A stretch of DNA of 64,000 nt from Corynebacterium hylobatis (lineage in GTDB: Bacteria; Actinomycetota; Actinomycetes; Mycobacteriales; Mycobacteriaceae), in assembly GCF_003955685.1 (NCBI RefSeq), contig NZ_RXHJ01000005.1, forward strand, positions 124,001 through 188,000, written 5' to 3'. The notes beneath the pieces were generated by a model that was not told where the DNA came from, did not search any database, and saw nothing but the letters and a program-made list of their open reading frames with translations. Shown one piece after another: positions 55,393 through 64,000 of this stretch (position 1 is the first letter of the stretch; each line of letters begins with the position of its first letter). A program made the translations under genes and the position numbers.

Positions 55393-55764
55393 TCAGCCCA
55401 CGAGCATGGACAGCTCGCGTGCGTAGTCCTCCGCCCTGGGGGTGGAGATGATGATGCGGTTGACGGTGGCGGACTTCAACTCGAGGATGATGCCCGGCCC
55501 ACTGCCGTGGCACACCGCGAAGGTGCTGGCCCCGGTGCCGTCAGCCGCGGTGAACGTACCGGTGTTCGTGAGACCCCGGATGCGGGTGCCGGGGGCATGT
55601 CGCCCAGCGGGCACGGCGTGCGCCAACCCACAGGCGTCATCGACGACGGAGACACCCGTGATCACACGGGTCGGGATGGTGAAGTGCGAACGTCGTGCCG
55701 CGAGCTTCTCCCACCAGTCGAGGGCGACCGTCACCTGCCGGTCGCTGATCTTCAGAACAGCCAT
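55393..55764 (-). CDS. Conserved hypothetical protein between hemC and hemD
   Basis: A 123-residue protein, mostly beta strands with a closing helix: VLKISDRQVTVALDWWEKLA, IPTRVITGVSVVD, GTRIRGLTNTGTFT, GIILELKSATVNRIIIST, PRAEDYARELSML. The layout resembles a bacterial PH-like domain, without membrane segments. It starts 28 nt downstream of hemC on the same strand. The function is unknown; its place inside the heme cluster suggests a link, but it may simply ride along. Confidence 0.65.
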   Translation of the reverse strand: MAVLKISDRQVTVALDWWEKLAARRSHFTIPTRVITGVSVVDDACGLAHAVPAGRHAPGTRIRGLTNTGTFTAADGTGASTFAVCHGSGPGIILELKSATVNRIIISTPRAEDYARELSMLVG

Positions 55765-55792
55765 GGTGCTGGTGAGTGTATACGCCCGGCGG

Positions 55793-56719
55793 CTAACGGT
55801 CGATCAGGTCCGCCGCGCCCCGGCCCAGAAGATCAGCCGCGGCAGCCTCACCGAGGGCCACCGGATCGGTGCCGGACCCCTCATAGACCAGCTGGGTGGA
55901 ACCGTCGAGGGCGAAGACCCCTGCGGTGAGGTGGATGGTGCCGTCCGCGTCGATCGTCGAATGGGAGGCGACGGGGGCGGTACAGCCGGCCTCGAGACGG
56001 TTGAGCACGATGCGCTCGGTGTTCGCGCAGGTGTAGGCGGCGGCGTCGAGAAGCAGGTCGACGGCGGCGCGCGCCTCCTCATCGTCGGCGCGGCACTCGA
56101 CGGCCAGGGCGCCCTGGGCCGGTGCAGGCAGGATCACGTCCGGGCCGAAGACCTCGGTGGCGCGCTCCCCCAGCCCGACGCGGGACAGGCCTGCGTAGGC
56201 CAGCACGACGGCATCAAGTTCACCGTCGGTGACATAGCCCATGCGGGTCTCGATGTTGCCGCGCAACGGGCGGATGTCCAGGTCCGGGCGCACGGCCTTG
56301 AGCTGGGATATGCGGCGCGGCGCGGAGGTACCCACCCGGGCCCCCTGCGGCAGCTGCGCCAGGGTGAGGCTGTCGCGGGCGATGAGGGCCTCGCGGGCGT
56401 CGGCACGCACGGGCACGACGAGGTGGAAGCGCTCATCCGGGGCAGTGGGCAGATCCTTGAAGGAGTGGACCGCGATGTCACATTCCCCGGCATGCAGGGC
56501 CTCGCGCAGCGCCTGGGTGAACACTCCGACGCCGATGCGTTCGACGGGTGCCATGTTGACATCGCCGGCGGTGGTCACCAGGTGCAGCTCGGCGTCGTAG
56601 CCGGCGGCGATGAGGGCGTCACGCATGTGCCCGGACTGGGTGGTGGCGAGGTTGGAGCGGCGGGTGCCGATCTTCAGGGTCTTCAAATTCCTCGGATCTC
56701 CTTCGGGTTCATCATTCAT
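55793..56719 (-). CDS. hemC: Hydroxymethylbilane synthase
   Basis: A 308-residue porphobilinogen deaminase. Conserved parts are [32 protein letters not shown] (catalytic Asp region), [20 protein letters not shown] and [20 protein letters not shown]. The dipyrromethane cofactor Cys is in [15 protein letters not shown]. The product passes to HemD downstream. Its start overlaps the hemA stop by 4 nt, so hemA-hemC are coupled. Confidence 0.96.
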   Translation of the reverse strand: MNDEPEGDPRNLKTLKIGTRRSNLATTQSGHMRDALIAAGYDAELHLVTTAGDVNMAPVERIGVGVFTQALREALHAGECDIAVHSFKDLPTAPDERFHLVVPVRADAREALIARDSLTLAQLPQGARVGTSAPRRISQLKAVRPDLDIRPLRGNIETRMGYVTDGELDAVVLAYAGLSRVGLGERATEVFGPDVILPAPAQGALAVECRADDEEARAAVDLLLDAAAYTCANTERIVLNRLEAGCTAPVASHSTIDADGTIHLTAGVFALDGSTQLVYEGSGTDPVALGEAAAADLLGRGAADLIDR

Positions 56720-58047
56720 TTGGTGGTGAGCTTGCCCTCAGGCAGTTCAGAGACGGAGACGGCCACGGCCGGGGCCTCCGTCGAGAGTCCGAACAGCTCC
56801 TGCAGCGCGGACTCGTAGGAGACGACACCGGACTCGGCGGCGAGCTGCTTCACGCGCACCGTCGGCTCGTGGAGGAGCTTGTCCACCACCCGGCGTACCG
56901 TGCGGGTGACCTCCGCGAAATCCGGCCCGTCCACCTCCGGGACGCGGGCACGCAGACGGTCCAGTTCGTCCTCCACGAGTTCCGCCGCATGCCGACGCAA
57001 CGCCGACACCGCCGGCACCACATCCCGGATGCGCTGCTCAGAGCTGTACTCACGCAGCTGCTCCGCGACGATCTCAAGCGCGGCCCGGTGGCCGGTGTCC
57101 TTGTCCCCGCGGCCGGAGATCGTCTGGTGGAGGCGTTCGATGTTGACCAGGTGCACGCCGTCGAGCTCGGCGACCGCATCCTCGATGTCACGCGGCATCG
57201 ACAGGTCGATGAGCATGAGGTCCCGGGGACGTTCCGCCGGGATGTCGGCGGCGGTGATGGTGAACTCGTCCGCACCGGTGGCCGAAACCGCCAGATCGAC
57301 ATGGGAGAGGACGGAGGCACGGTCCTCGAAGTCCACGACCTCGGCGGCGACGCCAGCCTCGTGGGCATGCTCCGCCAGCCGCTCTGCACGCTCGCGGGTG
57401 CGGTTGGCGATGATGAGCTTGTCCACCCCCAACCGCCCCAGGTGGGTGGCCGCCAGCGAGGCCATGGCCCCGGCTCCGAGCACCAGGGCGGTCTTACCCC
57501 CGAGATCCTCGATGTGGAGGTTCTCCAGGGCCTCGTCCACGGCCACGGAGACCATCGACGCACCGGCGTCGTCGATATCGGTCTCCGAGTGGACGCGTTT
57601 GCCGGTCTGCAGAGCGGTCTGCGCCAGACGGTGCAGCGCCGGACCGACCGTGCCCTTCTCGGTGGCCTCCTGGTACGCGGTGCGTACCTGGCCGATGATC
57701 TGCTGTTCACCGACCACCATCGAGTCCAGACCGGAGGCGACGACCATCATGTGTTCGGCCGCCGCATCCGCGTAGCGGACGTAGAGGTAACCCCGCAGGG
57801 TCTCGATGTCGACGTCCGAGATCTCGTGCAGCACCTCAACCACGTCCTCCACGCCGGCGTGGAAGGAGTTGGCCACGGAGTAGATCTCCAACCGGTTACA
57901 GGTCGAGACGATCATCGCCTCGCTGAGCGAGGGCCGCTCAACGAGCTGGGAGGTTGTGTCGTGCCGGACCGATTCGTCCATACTCAGCCGTTCGAGCAGC
58001 GCCACCGGCGCCGACCGGTGCGACATTCCCACGACGAGCACACTCAC
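56716..58047 (-). CDS. hemA: Glutamyl-tRNA reductase
   Basis: A 443-residue enzyme, the first and usually regulated step of the C5 heme pathway. The N-terminal catalytic domain has [11 protein letters not shown] with the nucleophilic Cys; [16 protein letters not shown] follows, then the NADPH domain ([19 protein letters not shown]) and the C-terminal dimerisation helix. The GTG at 58047 ([15 protein letters not shown]) has GAAGGA 4-5 nt upstream and fits the family start; ATG 58080 would add 11 residues. It heads hemA-hemC and the small unknown gene. Confidence 0.95.
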   Translation of the reverse strand: MSVLVVGMSHRSAPVALLERLSMDESVRHDTTSQLVERPSLSEAMIVSTCNRLEIYSVANSFHAGVEDVVEVLHEISDVDIETLRGYLYVRYADAAAEHMMVVASGLDSMVVGEQQIIGQVRTAYQEATEKGTVGPALHRLAQTALQTGKRVHSETDIDDAGASMVSVAVDEALENLHIEDLGGKTALVLGAGAMASLAATHLGRLGVDKLIIANRTRERAERLAEHAHEAGVAAEVVDFEDRASVLSHVDLAVSATGADEFTITAADIPAERPRDLMLIDLSMPRDIEDAVAELDGVHLVNIERLHQTISGRGDKDTGHRAALEIVAEQLREYSSEQRIRDVVPAVSALRRHAAELVEDELDRLRARVPEVDGPDFAEVTRTVRRVVDKLLHEPTVRVKQLAAESGVVSYESALQELFGLSTEAPAVAVSVSELPEGKLTTK

Positions 58048-58129
58048 GTTTTCCTTCACCGCTTTCAGCTTCACGGACATGTCAGGGACAGGTCCCCGAG
58101 AACGCTCCGTGCAGGCGCCGTCGGGGTGG

Positions 58130-58135
58130 ATCATA
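58130..58135 (-). promoter_or_regulatory. -10 of the hemA operon
   Basis: Minus-strand TATGAT after a TTTTG stretch, about 76 nt ahead of the GTG start. Near 17 nt upstream only a weak TGTGGA is seen. Confidence 0.45.
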
Positions 58136-58183
58136 CAAAAGGATACCCCCGATCCACAGGAAACCCCCATCGGGTCCGTCAGC

Positions 58184-58420
58184 TCAGGCGAGGGCAGCAG
58201 CCAGTTCATCACTGTCCACCTCCCAGCACGCGAACTCCTCGTCGTCGATGACGACCACCGGAACCCGGTCCCCGAACTCCATCGCCAGCTCCGGATCGTG
58301 GTCGACATTGAGCACCGACAGCTCCAGCCCGGCCGCCTCCACGACGGGGGTGATCTGCTGCTCCACCCGGGCACACGACCCACAGGTCGTCCGCACCATC
58401 AACTCCACCGTCTGTGCCAT
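58184..58420 (-). CDS. Glutaredoxin-like protein (DUF836)
   Basis: A 78-residue small redox protein with a glutaredoxin-like fold: ELMVRTTCGSCARVEQQI carries the CxxC near the N-terminus, then VLNVDHDPELAMEFGDRVPV with the cis-proline, and VVVIDDEEFACWEVDSDEL. DUF836 proteins are thiol-disulfide carriers of unclear partner. It lies upstream of hemA on the same strand with a 136-nt gap holding the hemA promoter. ATG at 58420; GAAGGAGA lies 10 nt before it. Confidence 0.82.
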   Translation of the reverse strand: MAQTVELMVRTTCGSCARVEQQITPVVEAAGLELSVLNVDHDPELAMEFGDRVPVVVIDDEEFACWEVDSDELAAALA

Positions 58421-58528
58421 CGTCCACCAGTCTCCTTCAGCCGGGCACAACACCCTTCTCACGCCTACCATGGACACGATACCGCCCGACCCCACCCGCC
58501 CCGTACACAGGAAGGCTCGGAACGCGCA

Positions 58529-59587
58529 GTGAGCCCCTCCCCCAACGACCCCCTCTTCCCGGGCACCCCCCAGGAATTCCTCGCCAGCTGGAGCACCACC
58601 CGCGGCAATCTCCGCCGATTCCTCGAGGACCGCGCCCTCCCGCCCATCGACGAGGAGTCCCAGCGCACCGCAGGTGAAGCCGCGGCTGCCGCCGCTGTCC
58701 AGGAGACGTTCGGCATCGAGCTGGATGCCTTCTCCTCCGGCGTCGACTCCGTCAGCGGCTCCATCGAGGCCGCCGGCGGCATCCACATCAGCACACCCGA
58801 CCCCGACGTCCCCCAGGATATCGGCGCGGCCGCCTTCTTCGATGTGGACAACACCCTCATCCAGGGGTCCTCGCTCATCGTCTTCGCAATGGGGCTCTTC
58901 CGGAAGAAGTACTTCCGCATCTCCGAGATCCTGCCCATCGCCTGGAAGCAGCTGAAGTTCCGCATCACCGGCTCCGAGAACGCCGCCGACGTGGCGGAGG
59001 GACGTAACCAGGCGCTGGAGTTCATCAAGGGCAAGAGCGTCGCCGAACTGGTGGAGCTGTGCGAGGAGATCGTGGACTCCTCCATGATCGACAAGGCCTG
59101 GCCCGCCACCCGGGAGCTGGCCCACATGCACCTGGCCGCCGGCCACCAGGTGTGGCTCGTGTCCGCCACCCCCGTGCAGCTGGCCCAGATCCTGGCGGAG
59201 CGTTTCGGCTTCACCGGCGCACTGGGTACCGTCGCCGAGGTGGAGGACGGCCATTTCACCGGACGCCTCGTCGGCGACATCCTCCACGGCCCGGGCAAGA
59301 AACACTCCGTTGCGGCTCTCGCCGCCATCGAACAACTCGACCTGGCCCGCTGCACCGCATACTCCGATTCCATCAACGACATCCCCATGCTGTCCATGGT
59401 CGGCACCGCGGTGGCCATCAACCCGGACAAGAAGCTGCGCAAGGAGGCCCAGCAGCGGGGCTGGGCGATCCGGGACTACCGCAGCGTCCGCCGGGCTGTG
59501 CGCACCTGGGGACTGCCCGCTGTGGTCACCGCCGCCGCGAGCCTGGGCAGCTGGCGGGTGTTCCGCAGGGAGAAGCAGACGCAGTAG
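58529..59587 (+). CDS. HAD-IB family hydrolase
   Basis: A 352-residue phosphatase-like protein. After about 100 poorly conserved residues, HAD motif I is AAFFDVDNTLIQGSS (both Asp), motif II VWLVSATPVQ, motif III GKKHSVAALAAIEQ with Lys, and motif IV YSDSINDIPML. Related proteins act on phosphoserine or lysophospholipids; the substrate here is unknown. A C-terminal hydrophobic stretch (VVTAAASLGSW) may touch the membrane. The start is GTG at 58529; earlier in-frame sequence lies opposite the glutaredoxin-like gene. The ribosome-binding site AGGAAGG is 14 nt away. Confidence 0.82.
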   Translation: MSPSPNDPLFPGTPQEFLASWSTTRGNLRRFLEDRALPPIDEESQRTAGEAAAAAAVQETFGIELDAFSSGVDSVSGSIEAAGGIHISTPDPDVPQDIGAAAFFDVDNTLIQGSSLIVFAMGLFRKKYFRISEILPIAWKQLKFRITGSENAADVAEGRNQALEFIKGKSVAELVELCEEIVDSSMIDKAWPATRELAHMHLAAGHQVWLVSATPVQLAQILAERFGFTGALGTVAEVEDGHFTGRLVGDILHGPGKKHSVAALAAIEQLDLARCTAYSDSINDIPMLSMVGTAVAINPDKKLRKEAQQRGWAIRDYRSVRRAVRTWGLPAVVTAAASLGSWRVFRREKQTQ

Positions 59588-59611
59588 CCGGCGACGGTTG
59601 CACGGCCGGGA

Positions 59612-59668
59612 AAACCGTCCCCGGAACCGGCCCCTGGGGGTGCCGGAAAGCCCGGCTCCGGGGACGGT
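59612..59668 (+). terminator. Possible terminator of the HAD hydrolase gene
   Basis: AACCGTCCCCGGA and TCCGGGGACGGTT form a 13-bp stem with a 31-nt loop, 24 nt after the stop codon. It has no U-run, so termination is not certain. Confidence 0.45.
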
Positions 59669-59705
59669 TGTCCAGACTCCGGGTCGGGTTCCCACCCAGA
59701 AAAGA

Positions 59706-59755
59706 CCGGAGGCCGCCGTCCCTCCCCCGCGAAGGGGTGGGACGGCGGCCTCCGG
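59706..59755 (-). terminator. Terminator after bS22
   Basis: A 17-bp perfect stem CCGGAGGCCGCCGTCCC with its complement, followed on the minus strand by TCTTTTC. It lies 12 nt beyond the bS22 stop. Confidence 0.85.
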
Positions 59756-59767
59756 CACACCGGGAAA

Positions 59768-59869
59768 CTACTTGCCCAGTTTCCTACGCTGAACGCGGGT
59801 GCGACGCAGCATCTTGCGGTGCTTCTTCTTGGACATGCGCTTGCGGCGCTTCTTGATGACTGAACCCAT
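59768..59869 (-). CDS. Small ribosomal protein bS22 (33 residues)
   Basis: A 33-residue basic protein ([20 protein letters not shown] then [13 protein letters not shown]) nearly identical in pattern to the AURKAIP1/COX24-domain protein seen as bS22 in mycobacterial 30S subunits. About half the residues are Lys or Arg. GAGGAGACCCC precedes the ATG and a strong terminator follows. The gene is shorter than usual prediction cut-offs. It neighbours the excisionase-like HTH gene and proC, the same order I recall for M. tuberculosis Rv0500, Rv0500A and Rv0500B. Confidence 0.88.
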   Translation of the reverse strand: MGSVIKKRRKRMSKKKHRKMLRRTRVQRRKLGK

Positions 59870-60069
59870 GGGGTCTCCTCAGATAGTGAGTGAGTACGTA
59901 CGTAACCTGCCGACATACCTCGAGGTGCACTCTCGACTGCGCTGGCTGCGCGTCCGGACCGTCGGCACGAATGGGATCCATCATACCGACGCGCGGGCCC
60001 TCGGCCAAAAAGACCTGCGGCGCCTGCCACCCACAAAGAAGTGACCGGCGCCGCAGGAGGAGGGAAGCC

Positions 60070-60261
60070 TTATCCGGCGTCGTAGTACGAAGAGTCGAGG
60101 TAGTCGTTGACCGCCTTCTCGTGGACCCTGAACGAACGTCCCACGCGGACGGCCGGCAGATCACCTGCGTGAACCAGCCGGTACACGGTCATCTTGGAGA
60201 CCCGCATGATCTCTGCGACCTCCGCGACCGTCAGAAAAGTTCCTTTGTCTGCATTAACCAT
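60070..60261 (-). CDS. Excisionase-like small helix-turn-helix protein
   Basis: A 63-residue MerR/Xis-type DNA-binding protein: FLTVAEVAEIMRVSKMTVYR is the HTH, and LVHAGDLPAVRVGRSFRVHE is the wing, ending NDYLDSSYYDAG. It is a chromosomal regulator rather than a phage excisionase; no integrase is near. The ATG at 60261 has AAGGG 9 nt upstream; 60267 and 60336 are alternatives. It sits between bS22 and proC. Confidence 0.82.
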   Translation of the reverse strand: MVNADKGTFLTVAEVAEIMRVSKMTVYRLVHAGDLPAVRVGRSFRVHEKAVNDYLDSSYYDAG

Positions 60262-60411
60262 ATTCATCAACCCTTCAGCAGGTGGCGCGCTGCAGGCTTC
60301 CCCTCCCGCAGATCGGACACGCACGTGCTTGGACAAGCTTAGCGTGAATTGTGTGACGGTTGCGACTTAAGTGCCGTATTTTCTCCAGCCACTATCCCGG
60401 CCACCCACACA

Positions 60412-61224
60412 TCAGGGGTTGCCGAGCTCCGCGGAACGCTTCGCGCAGGCCTCCGTCGCCCGGAAGAAGGCACCCCGCAGGCCGGATTCCTCGAGTTCGC
60501 GCAACGCGGCAACGGTGGTGCCCGCCGGGGAGGACACGTTCGTGCGCAGGGTCGTGGGGTCCTGGCCGGACTCGGAGAGCATGATGCCCGCCCCCGCGGC
60601 GGAGGTGGTGACGAGTTTCTCGGCGACCTGACGGTTCAGGCCCAGGGAGACGCCGGCATCGATGAGCGCCTCGGCGACGAGGAAGAAATAGGCCGGCGAG
60701 GAACCCGCGAGAGCCGTGACAGCGTCCATGTCAGATTCCGCGACGGGCAGTACCTCCCCCACCGCGGAAAGCAGTCCGGTGACGTCGTCGAGCTGTTCCG
60801 GGGTGACGAAGCGACCCGCGGCAAGGGCGTTCATGCCGCGTCCGACGAGCATCGGCGTGTTCGGCATCACCCGCACGACGGGGGTGCCGGCGACGACGGC
60901 CTCCTCCATGGCACCCAGGGTCACACCGGCAGCCATGGAAACCAGCACGGTGGCGGTGTCGTTCTCCTCCACGGCCGCGTTGATCTCCGCGAGGACGTCG
61001 AGGATCAGGTAGGGCTTCACGCAGAGGAACACCACGTCAGCGTCCTCCGTGGCCTGCCTGTTGTCGGTGAGGTCACGCACCCCGTAGCGTTCCCGGAACT
61101 CCCGGCCGCGCTCGGGGCGGCGGTTGGTCACGGTGATTGACTGGGGGTCAGTGCCCGCGTTGACGAGACCGGAGATCAGCGCCTCGCCGATCTTCCCGCC
61201 TCCGATTACCACAATTTTTGTCAT
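60412..61224 (-). CDS. proC: Pyrroline-5-carboxylate reductase
   Basis: A 270-residue NADPH-dependent enzyme for the last step of proline synthesis. The Rossmann motif is [19 protein letters not shown]; further blocks are [37 protein letters not shown] and [20 protein letters not shown]. Length is typical. It is followed by the HTH gene and bS22 on the same strand, with 150 nt between. Confidence 0.95.
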   Translation of the reverse strand: MTKIVVIGGGKIGEALISGLVNAGTDPQSITVTNRRPERGREFRERYGVRDLTDNRQATEDADVVFLCVKPYLILDVLAEINAAVEENDTATVLVSMAAGVTLGAMEEAVVAGTPVVRVMPNTPMLVGRGMNALAAGRFVTPEQLDDVTGLLSAVGEVLPVAESDMDAVTALAGSSPAYFFLVAEALIDAGVSLGLNRQVAEKLVTTSAAGAGIMLSESGQDPTTLRTNVSSPAGTTVAALRELEESGLRGAFFRATEACAKRSAELGNP

Positions 61225-61250
61225 GCACCCCAGGGTGCCACAACACAGGC

Positions 61251-61967
61251 TCAGAGCATGACGATGGCCAGGGGGCCGAAGGTCATCAACAGACCGACGA
61301 AACCGGCGAGGACCATTGACAGGGCATCATTGGTGGTGCGCAGCGCCTTGACCACGCCCACCAGGCCGACGGTGACAAGGAGAGCCAGGATGGCCACGAC
61401 CGGCCGGGAGAAGCTTTCCCACAGTACCTCGAAGCCCTTGAAGATCACGACGCCGAGCACCACACCGATAGCCGTCATGAGGATCACCCCGGTGAGCGAG
61501 GTCTTCTCCTCGACCCCGGATGTCTCCTCCCCGGCCAGCTGCTTATCGACGTCCTCCAGCCCCTCCGGCTCCTCCGGCTCCTCGGGGGCGTCGACAAGGT
61601 CGATCACACCGGTCTGCTCCGGAGCGGACTCGGGCTCCGGTTCCGGTTCCGGGAGCTCTGTCTCGACCTTGCCTAGCACGACCGTCTGGTCGGTGGCCGG
61701 CGTCGACTCCTCCGGCTCAGGTGCGGCCTCTTCCTCCCCGGTCTCCGGTTCCGGTCGCGATTCCGGCTCCGGACCGTCGATAGGGACCGAGGAGTGCTTC
61801 GACTCGACGGGCTTCTCCTTGACGGCCGGGATGGAGCCGGTCAATTCCGCGACAGAGATCCCGCCTTCCTCCAGGCTGCGGCGACGGCGACGGGGGGTCT
61901 CCTCCCCCTCCTTCTCCCTGCCGGCACGCGCGAGCAACTCCGCGACGGTCAACTGTTTGTCGCTCAT
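61251..61967 (-). CDS. Acidic N-terminal, membrane C-terminal hypothetical protein
   Basis: A 238-residue protein. Residues 1-45 have [20 protein letters not shown] and a short RRRRR basic patch; about 65-150 is a long Pro/Glu repeat-like stretch ([13 protein letters not shown]); helices lie at about 165-185, 192-210 and 218-238. The first piece resembles a motif in a mycobacterial gene between ppx1 and proC (Rv0497), whose function is unknown. GAAAGGAAGTGAC precedes ATG 61967. It is adjacent to ppx (1-nt gap), so cotranscribed. Confidence 0.72.
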   Translation of the reverse strand: MSDKQLTVAELLARAGREKEGEETPRRRRRSLEEGGISVAELTGSIPAVKEKPVESKHSSVPIDGPEPESRPEPETGEEEAAPEPEESTPATDQTVVLGKVETELPEPEPEPESAPEQTGVIDLVDAPEEPEEPEGLEDVDKQLAGEETSGVEEKTSLTGVILMTAIGVVLGVVIFKGFEVLWESFSRPVVAILALLVTVGLVGVVKALRTTNDALSMVLAGFVGLLMTFGPLAIVML

Positions 61968-61968
61968 G

Positions 61969-62919
61969 TCACTTCCTTTCCTGGGGGTTCTCGGTGAGCC
62001 CCTTGTCGATGCGCCGGAGGATGACACCCTCACGCAGTGCCCACGGACAGATCTCGATCATCTCCAGGCCGAGTGCACGCATGCTGGCCTCAGCCACGAG
62101 GGCACCGGCGACGATCTGGTGCGAACGGTCGGAGCTGATGCCCTCCAGCTCGGCGCGGTCGGCCGCGGTCATGCGGGAGATGAACGCGATGAGCTGGCGC
62201 AGACCCGGGGCGGTCAGGGTGCGCTTGGTGTAGGGGCCTTCGGCGCTCGGAGCTGCGCCGGTGAGGCGGGCGAGGGTGCGGAAGGTCTTCGAGGTGCCCA
62301 CCGTGAGCCCGGCAGCACCGTAGGCGCGCATCTGGCGGGCGGGTTCAACCAGTTCAGCGTCGATGTAGTCGCGCAGGAGATTGACCTTCTTGCGCTCCGG
62401 CGGATCGGTGTCGAACCAGTGGTGGGTCAAGCGGCCCGCGCCGAGGTCGAGTGAGATCGCCACGTCGGGGGTCTCGTCGGAACCAGTCGACAGCTCCAGG
62501 GAACCCCCGCCGATGTCGAGGTTGGTGATGCGCCCGGCGGACCAGCCGTACCAGCGGCGGGCGGCGAGGAAGGTGAGTCGGGCCTCGTCCTCCCCGGAGA
62601 GGACCTCCAGTCGGACGCCGGTCTCACGCTCCACGGCGGCCAGGACCTCCGCCGAGTTCGTGGCCGAACGCACCGCGGAGGTCGCGATAGGCATGATCTC
62701 CCGGCACCCGAGAGTTCCCGCCAGGTCCGCTGCCTCGGCAACGGCCTTCGTCAGGCGTCGGATGCCTTTGTCATCGATCGCGCCGTCACCGTCGATGAGC
62801 TCGACGAGTCGCAGGCTCGTCTTCCAGTCGCTCATCGGGGTCGGGTGACCACCGTTGCGGGCATCGACCGCCACCATGTGGACAGTGTTGCTGCCCACGT
62901 CCAATACACCTAGTCGCAC
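61969..62919 (-). CDS. ppx: Ppx/GppA family exopolyphosphatase
   Basis: A 316-residue actin-like ATPase-fold phosphatase. Phosphate-binding loops are [19 protein letters not shown] and [28 protein letters not shown] and [14 protein letters not shown] are also family blocks. It likely cuts polyphosphate or the ppGpp precursor. The GTG at 62919 (VRLGVLDVG) is used because a TACCCT -10 lies 7 nt upstream, suggesting a leaderless start. It is divergent from the cysteine-rich gene, only 34 nt from its start. Confidence 0.9.
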   Translation of the reverse strand: MRLGVLDVGSNTVHMVAVDARNGGHPTPMSDWKTSLRLVELIDGDGAIDDKGIRRLTKAVAEAADLAGTLGCREIMPIATSAVRSATNSAEVLAAVERETGVRLEVLSGEDEARLTFLAARRWYGWSAGRITNLDIGGGSLELSTGSDETPDVAISLDLGAGRLTHHWFDTDPPERKKVNLLRDYIDAELVEPARQMRAYGAAGLTVGTSKTFRTLARLTGAAPSAEGPYTKRTLTAPGLRQLIAFISRMTAADRAELEGISSDRSHQIVAGALVAEASMRALGLEMIEICPWALREGVILRRIDKGLTENPQERK

Positions 62920-62953
62920 GCCCTCAAGGGTAGACGGTCTAGCGTGGGGAAGT
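62920..62953. promoter_or_regulatory. Back-to-back leaderless promoters
   Basis: The 34 bp between the two start codons contain a minus -10, TACCCT (62932-62927), and a plus -10, TAGCGT (62940-62945), 7 and 8 nt from their start codons. The -10s are only 7 bp apart, so each -35 would fall on the other side's transcribed region. Confidence 0.5.
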
Positions 62954-63850
62954 GTGAATCGCCCACGTTCCTCCCAGGTTTTTCTGGGTTTCCCGCAGTC
63001 ATCCCCCGCCGGCAAGCAGATTCTGTCCGGTGGGGAAGAAGCCCCCGATTTCCCCCGAGAGTGGTTCGAGTTCGTCAATCCAGAGGATCCGCTACACACC
63101 TTCAGCGTCGACCTGACATGGGTCGAATCGCACTGGACCTGCCATTTCGGCACCGATACCTGTCAGGGCATCGACTCCGAGCAGACCGACATCGGCTGCT
63201 GCGTCCACGGCGCCTATCTGGCTGATGAGACCGACCGGGACCAGCTCTACAACGCCGTCGCCGACATGCCCGCGAAATACTGGCAGCACCGCCCAAAGGG
63301 GGTGGACGAGCATCTCGCCAGCGGCGAAGCCATCGAGCTCGAACCCTGGCTGGAGTGGGGTGAACTCGACGACGAAGACGGTGACCCCGAGCCCTCCCTG
63401 AAGACGAAGACCGTCGGCGGGGCCTGTATCTTCGCCAACCGTGAAGGGTGGGCGACCGGAACCGGTTGCGCCATCCACCAGTGGGCGGTGGCGGAGGGCC
63501 GTGACCTGACCGTCGAGAAGCCCGAGGTCTGCTGGCAGGTCCCGCTGCGCCGCCACGAGGACTACGAGGAGCGCACCGACGGCCAGGAGATCCTGCGCAC
63601 CACCATCGGCGAATACGACCGCCGCGCGTGGGGCAACGGCGGTGAGGACTTCGACTGGTGGTGCTCCAGTTCCAGCTCCTGCCACACCCACCCGGACCCG
63701 GTGTGGGTGTCGATGAAGCAGGAGCTCACCGCACTGATGGGCGCGCCCTCATACGAGGTCATCGCCGACCACTGCCGACGCCGCGCCGCCGCCGGTCTCA
63801 GCGCCCCGCACCCGGCGAGCCGGAACCGGGATCAGGCCTCGAACTTGTAG
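62954..63850 (+). CDS. Conserved cysteine-rich protein (Rv0495c-like)
   Basis: A 298-residue soluble protein rich in Cys and Trp: [71 protein letters not shown], and a late HC. The spaced Cys and His look like metal or Fe-S ligands, though no known motif matches. Order relative to ppx and the response regulator resembles Rv0495c in M. tuberculosis. The start is GTG at 62954, 8 nt after TAGCGT. Its last 19 bases overlap the end of the convergent response regulator gene. Confidence 0.72.
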   Translation: MNRPRSSQVFLGFPQSSPAGKQILSGGEEAPDFPREWFEFVNPEDPLHTFSVDLTWVESHWTCHFGTDTCQGIDSEQTDIGCCVHGAYLADETDRDQLYNAVADMPAKYWQHRPKGVDEHLASGEAIELEPWLEWGELDDEDGDPEPSLKTKTVGGACIFANREGWATGTGCAIHQWAVAEGRDLTVEKPEVCWQVPLRRHEDYEERTDGQEILRTTIGEYDRRAWGNGGEDFDWWCSSSSSCHTHPDPVWVSMKQELTALMGAPSYEVIADHCRRRAAAGLSAPHPASRNRDQASNL

Positions 63851-64000
63851 CCCAGACCCCGGACGGTGACCAGCTGTTTCGGGCGCGAGGGCTCCTCCTC
63901 GATCTTGGAGCGCAGACGCTTGACGTGCACGTCGAGGGTCTTGGTGTCACCGACGTAGTCGGCACCCCAGATCCGGTCGATGAGCTGGCCACGGGTGAGC
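63832..64000 (-). CDS. DNA-binding response regulator (OmpR/RegX3-like), partial
   Basis: Only the last 55 residues are inside the window, ending at TGA. The winged-helix C-terminal domain is clear: [20 protein letters not shown], then [20 protein letters not shown] and [12 protein letters not shown]. This matches OmpR/PhoB-type regulators and, given the ppx neighbourhood, a RegX3-like protein paired with SenX3 is likely. The receiver domain and start lie beyond the window. Confidence 0.85.
   Translation of the reverse strand, partial: LTRGQLIDRIWGADYVGDTKTLDVHVKRLRSKIEEEPSRPKQLVTVRGLGYKFEA

Noticed and set aside
60070-60261. Phage excisionase
   Set aside because: The HTH resembles Xis, but no integrase, phage gene or attachment site is nearby, and the gene order with proC and bS22 is conserved in mycobacteria as I recall it.

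Overview
This window is about 64 kb of high-GC actinobacterial chromosome that reads as Corynebacterium core genome. The support is the gene content and order: secE-nusG-rplK-rplA, rplJ-rplL, rpoB-rpoC, a dispersed menaquinone set, a heme block joined to cytochrome c maturation genes, and ppx-membrane protein-proC-excisionase-like HTH-bS22. This order matches what I recall for C. glutamicum and partly for M. tuberculosis. No insertion sequence, prophage, CRISPR array or rRNA gene is visible. The species cannot be named from the sequence alone.

Layout. 1-9.3 kb: end of a LiaF-like gene, rpoC and rpoB (minus strand), and a DUF3068/PorA-family envelope protein. 9.3-17.6 kb: ribosomal and transcription genes rplL, rplJ (with an L10-type leader), rplA, rplK, nusG and secE. 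A non-ribosomal insert sits between rplA and rplJ: a SIMPL protein, a P1B-type metal ATPase and an RtcB RNA ligase with a long leader. 17.7-18.7 kb: tRNA-Trp, -Met, -Thr and -Tyr around an unexplained 14-bp repeat array. 18.8-38.7 kb: menaquinone genes (polyprenyl synthase, menJ, menG, menD, menC, menB, menE, menA) mixed with envelope glycosyltransferases, a secreted peptidase-like hydrolase, Dps, a drug exporter, DoxX, a pseudouridine synthase and an AEC carrier. 38.7-44.6 kb: small membrane and regulatory proteins, then ccsB, resB, ccdA and a TlpA-like lipoprotein (c-type cytochrome maturation). 44.6-58.1 kb: heme synthesis hemL, hemY, hemE, hemB, hemD, hemC, hemA, with three membrane proteins and a small unknown protein embedded; one membrane protein is a P-type ATPase that has lost its catalytic motifs. 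58.2-64 kb: glutaredoxin-like protein, HAD hydrolase, bS22, HTH protein, proC, acidic membrane protein, ppx, a cysteine-rich conserved protein and the end of a response regulator.

How the genes fit together. Two linked respiratory themes dominate. Menaquinone is the electron carrier; heme plus CcsB/ResB/CcdA/TlpA equip the c-type cytochromes that accept its electrons. The oxidase-type HemY fits the coproporphyrin-dependent route of Gram-positive bacteria, whose last steps (HemH, HemQ) lie elsewhere. Iron control is suggested by DtxR-like palindromes upstream of dps and of the metal ATPase.

Many starts look leaderless, with a -10 hexamer 6-8 nt before the start codon (dps, doxX, hemL, hemE, menJ, ppx, its divergent neighbour, the metal ATPase), which is common in this group. 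The best candidates for something new are the motif-less P-type ATPase in the heme operon, the two opposed 14-bp repeat arrays at about 18.4-18.55 kb, the leader with a possible 21-codon peptide ahead of rtcB, and the folded element before menD.
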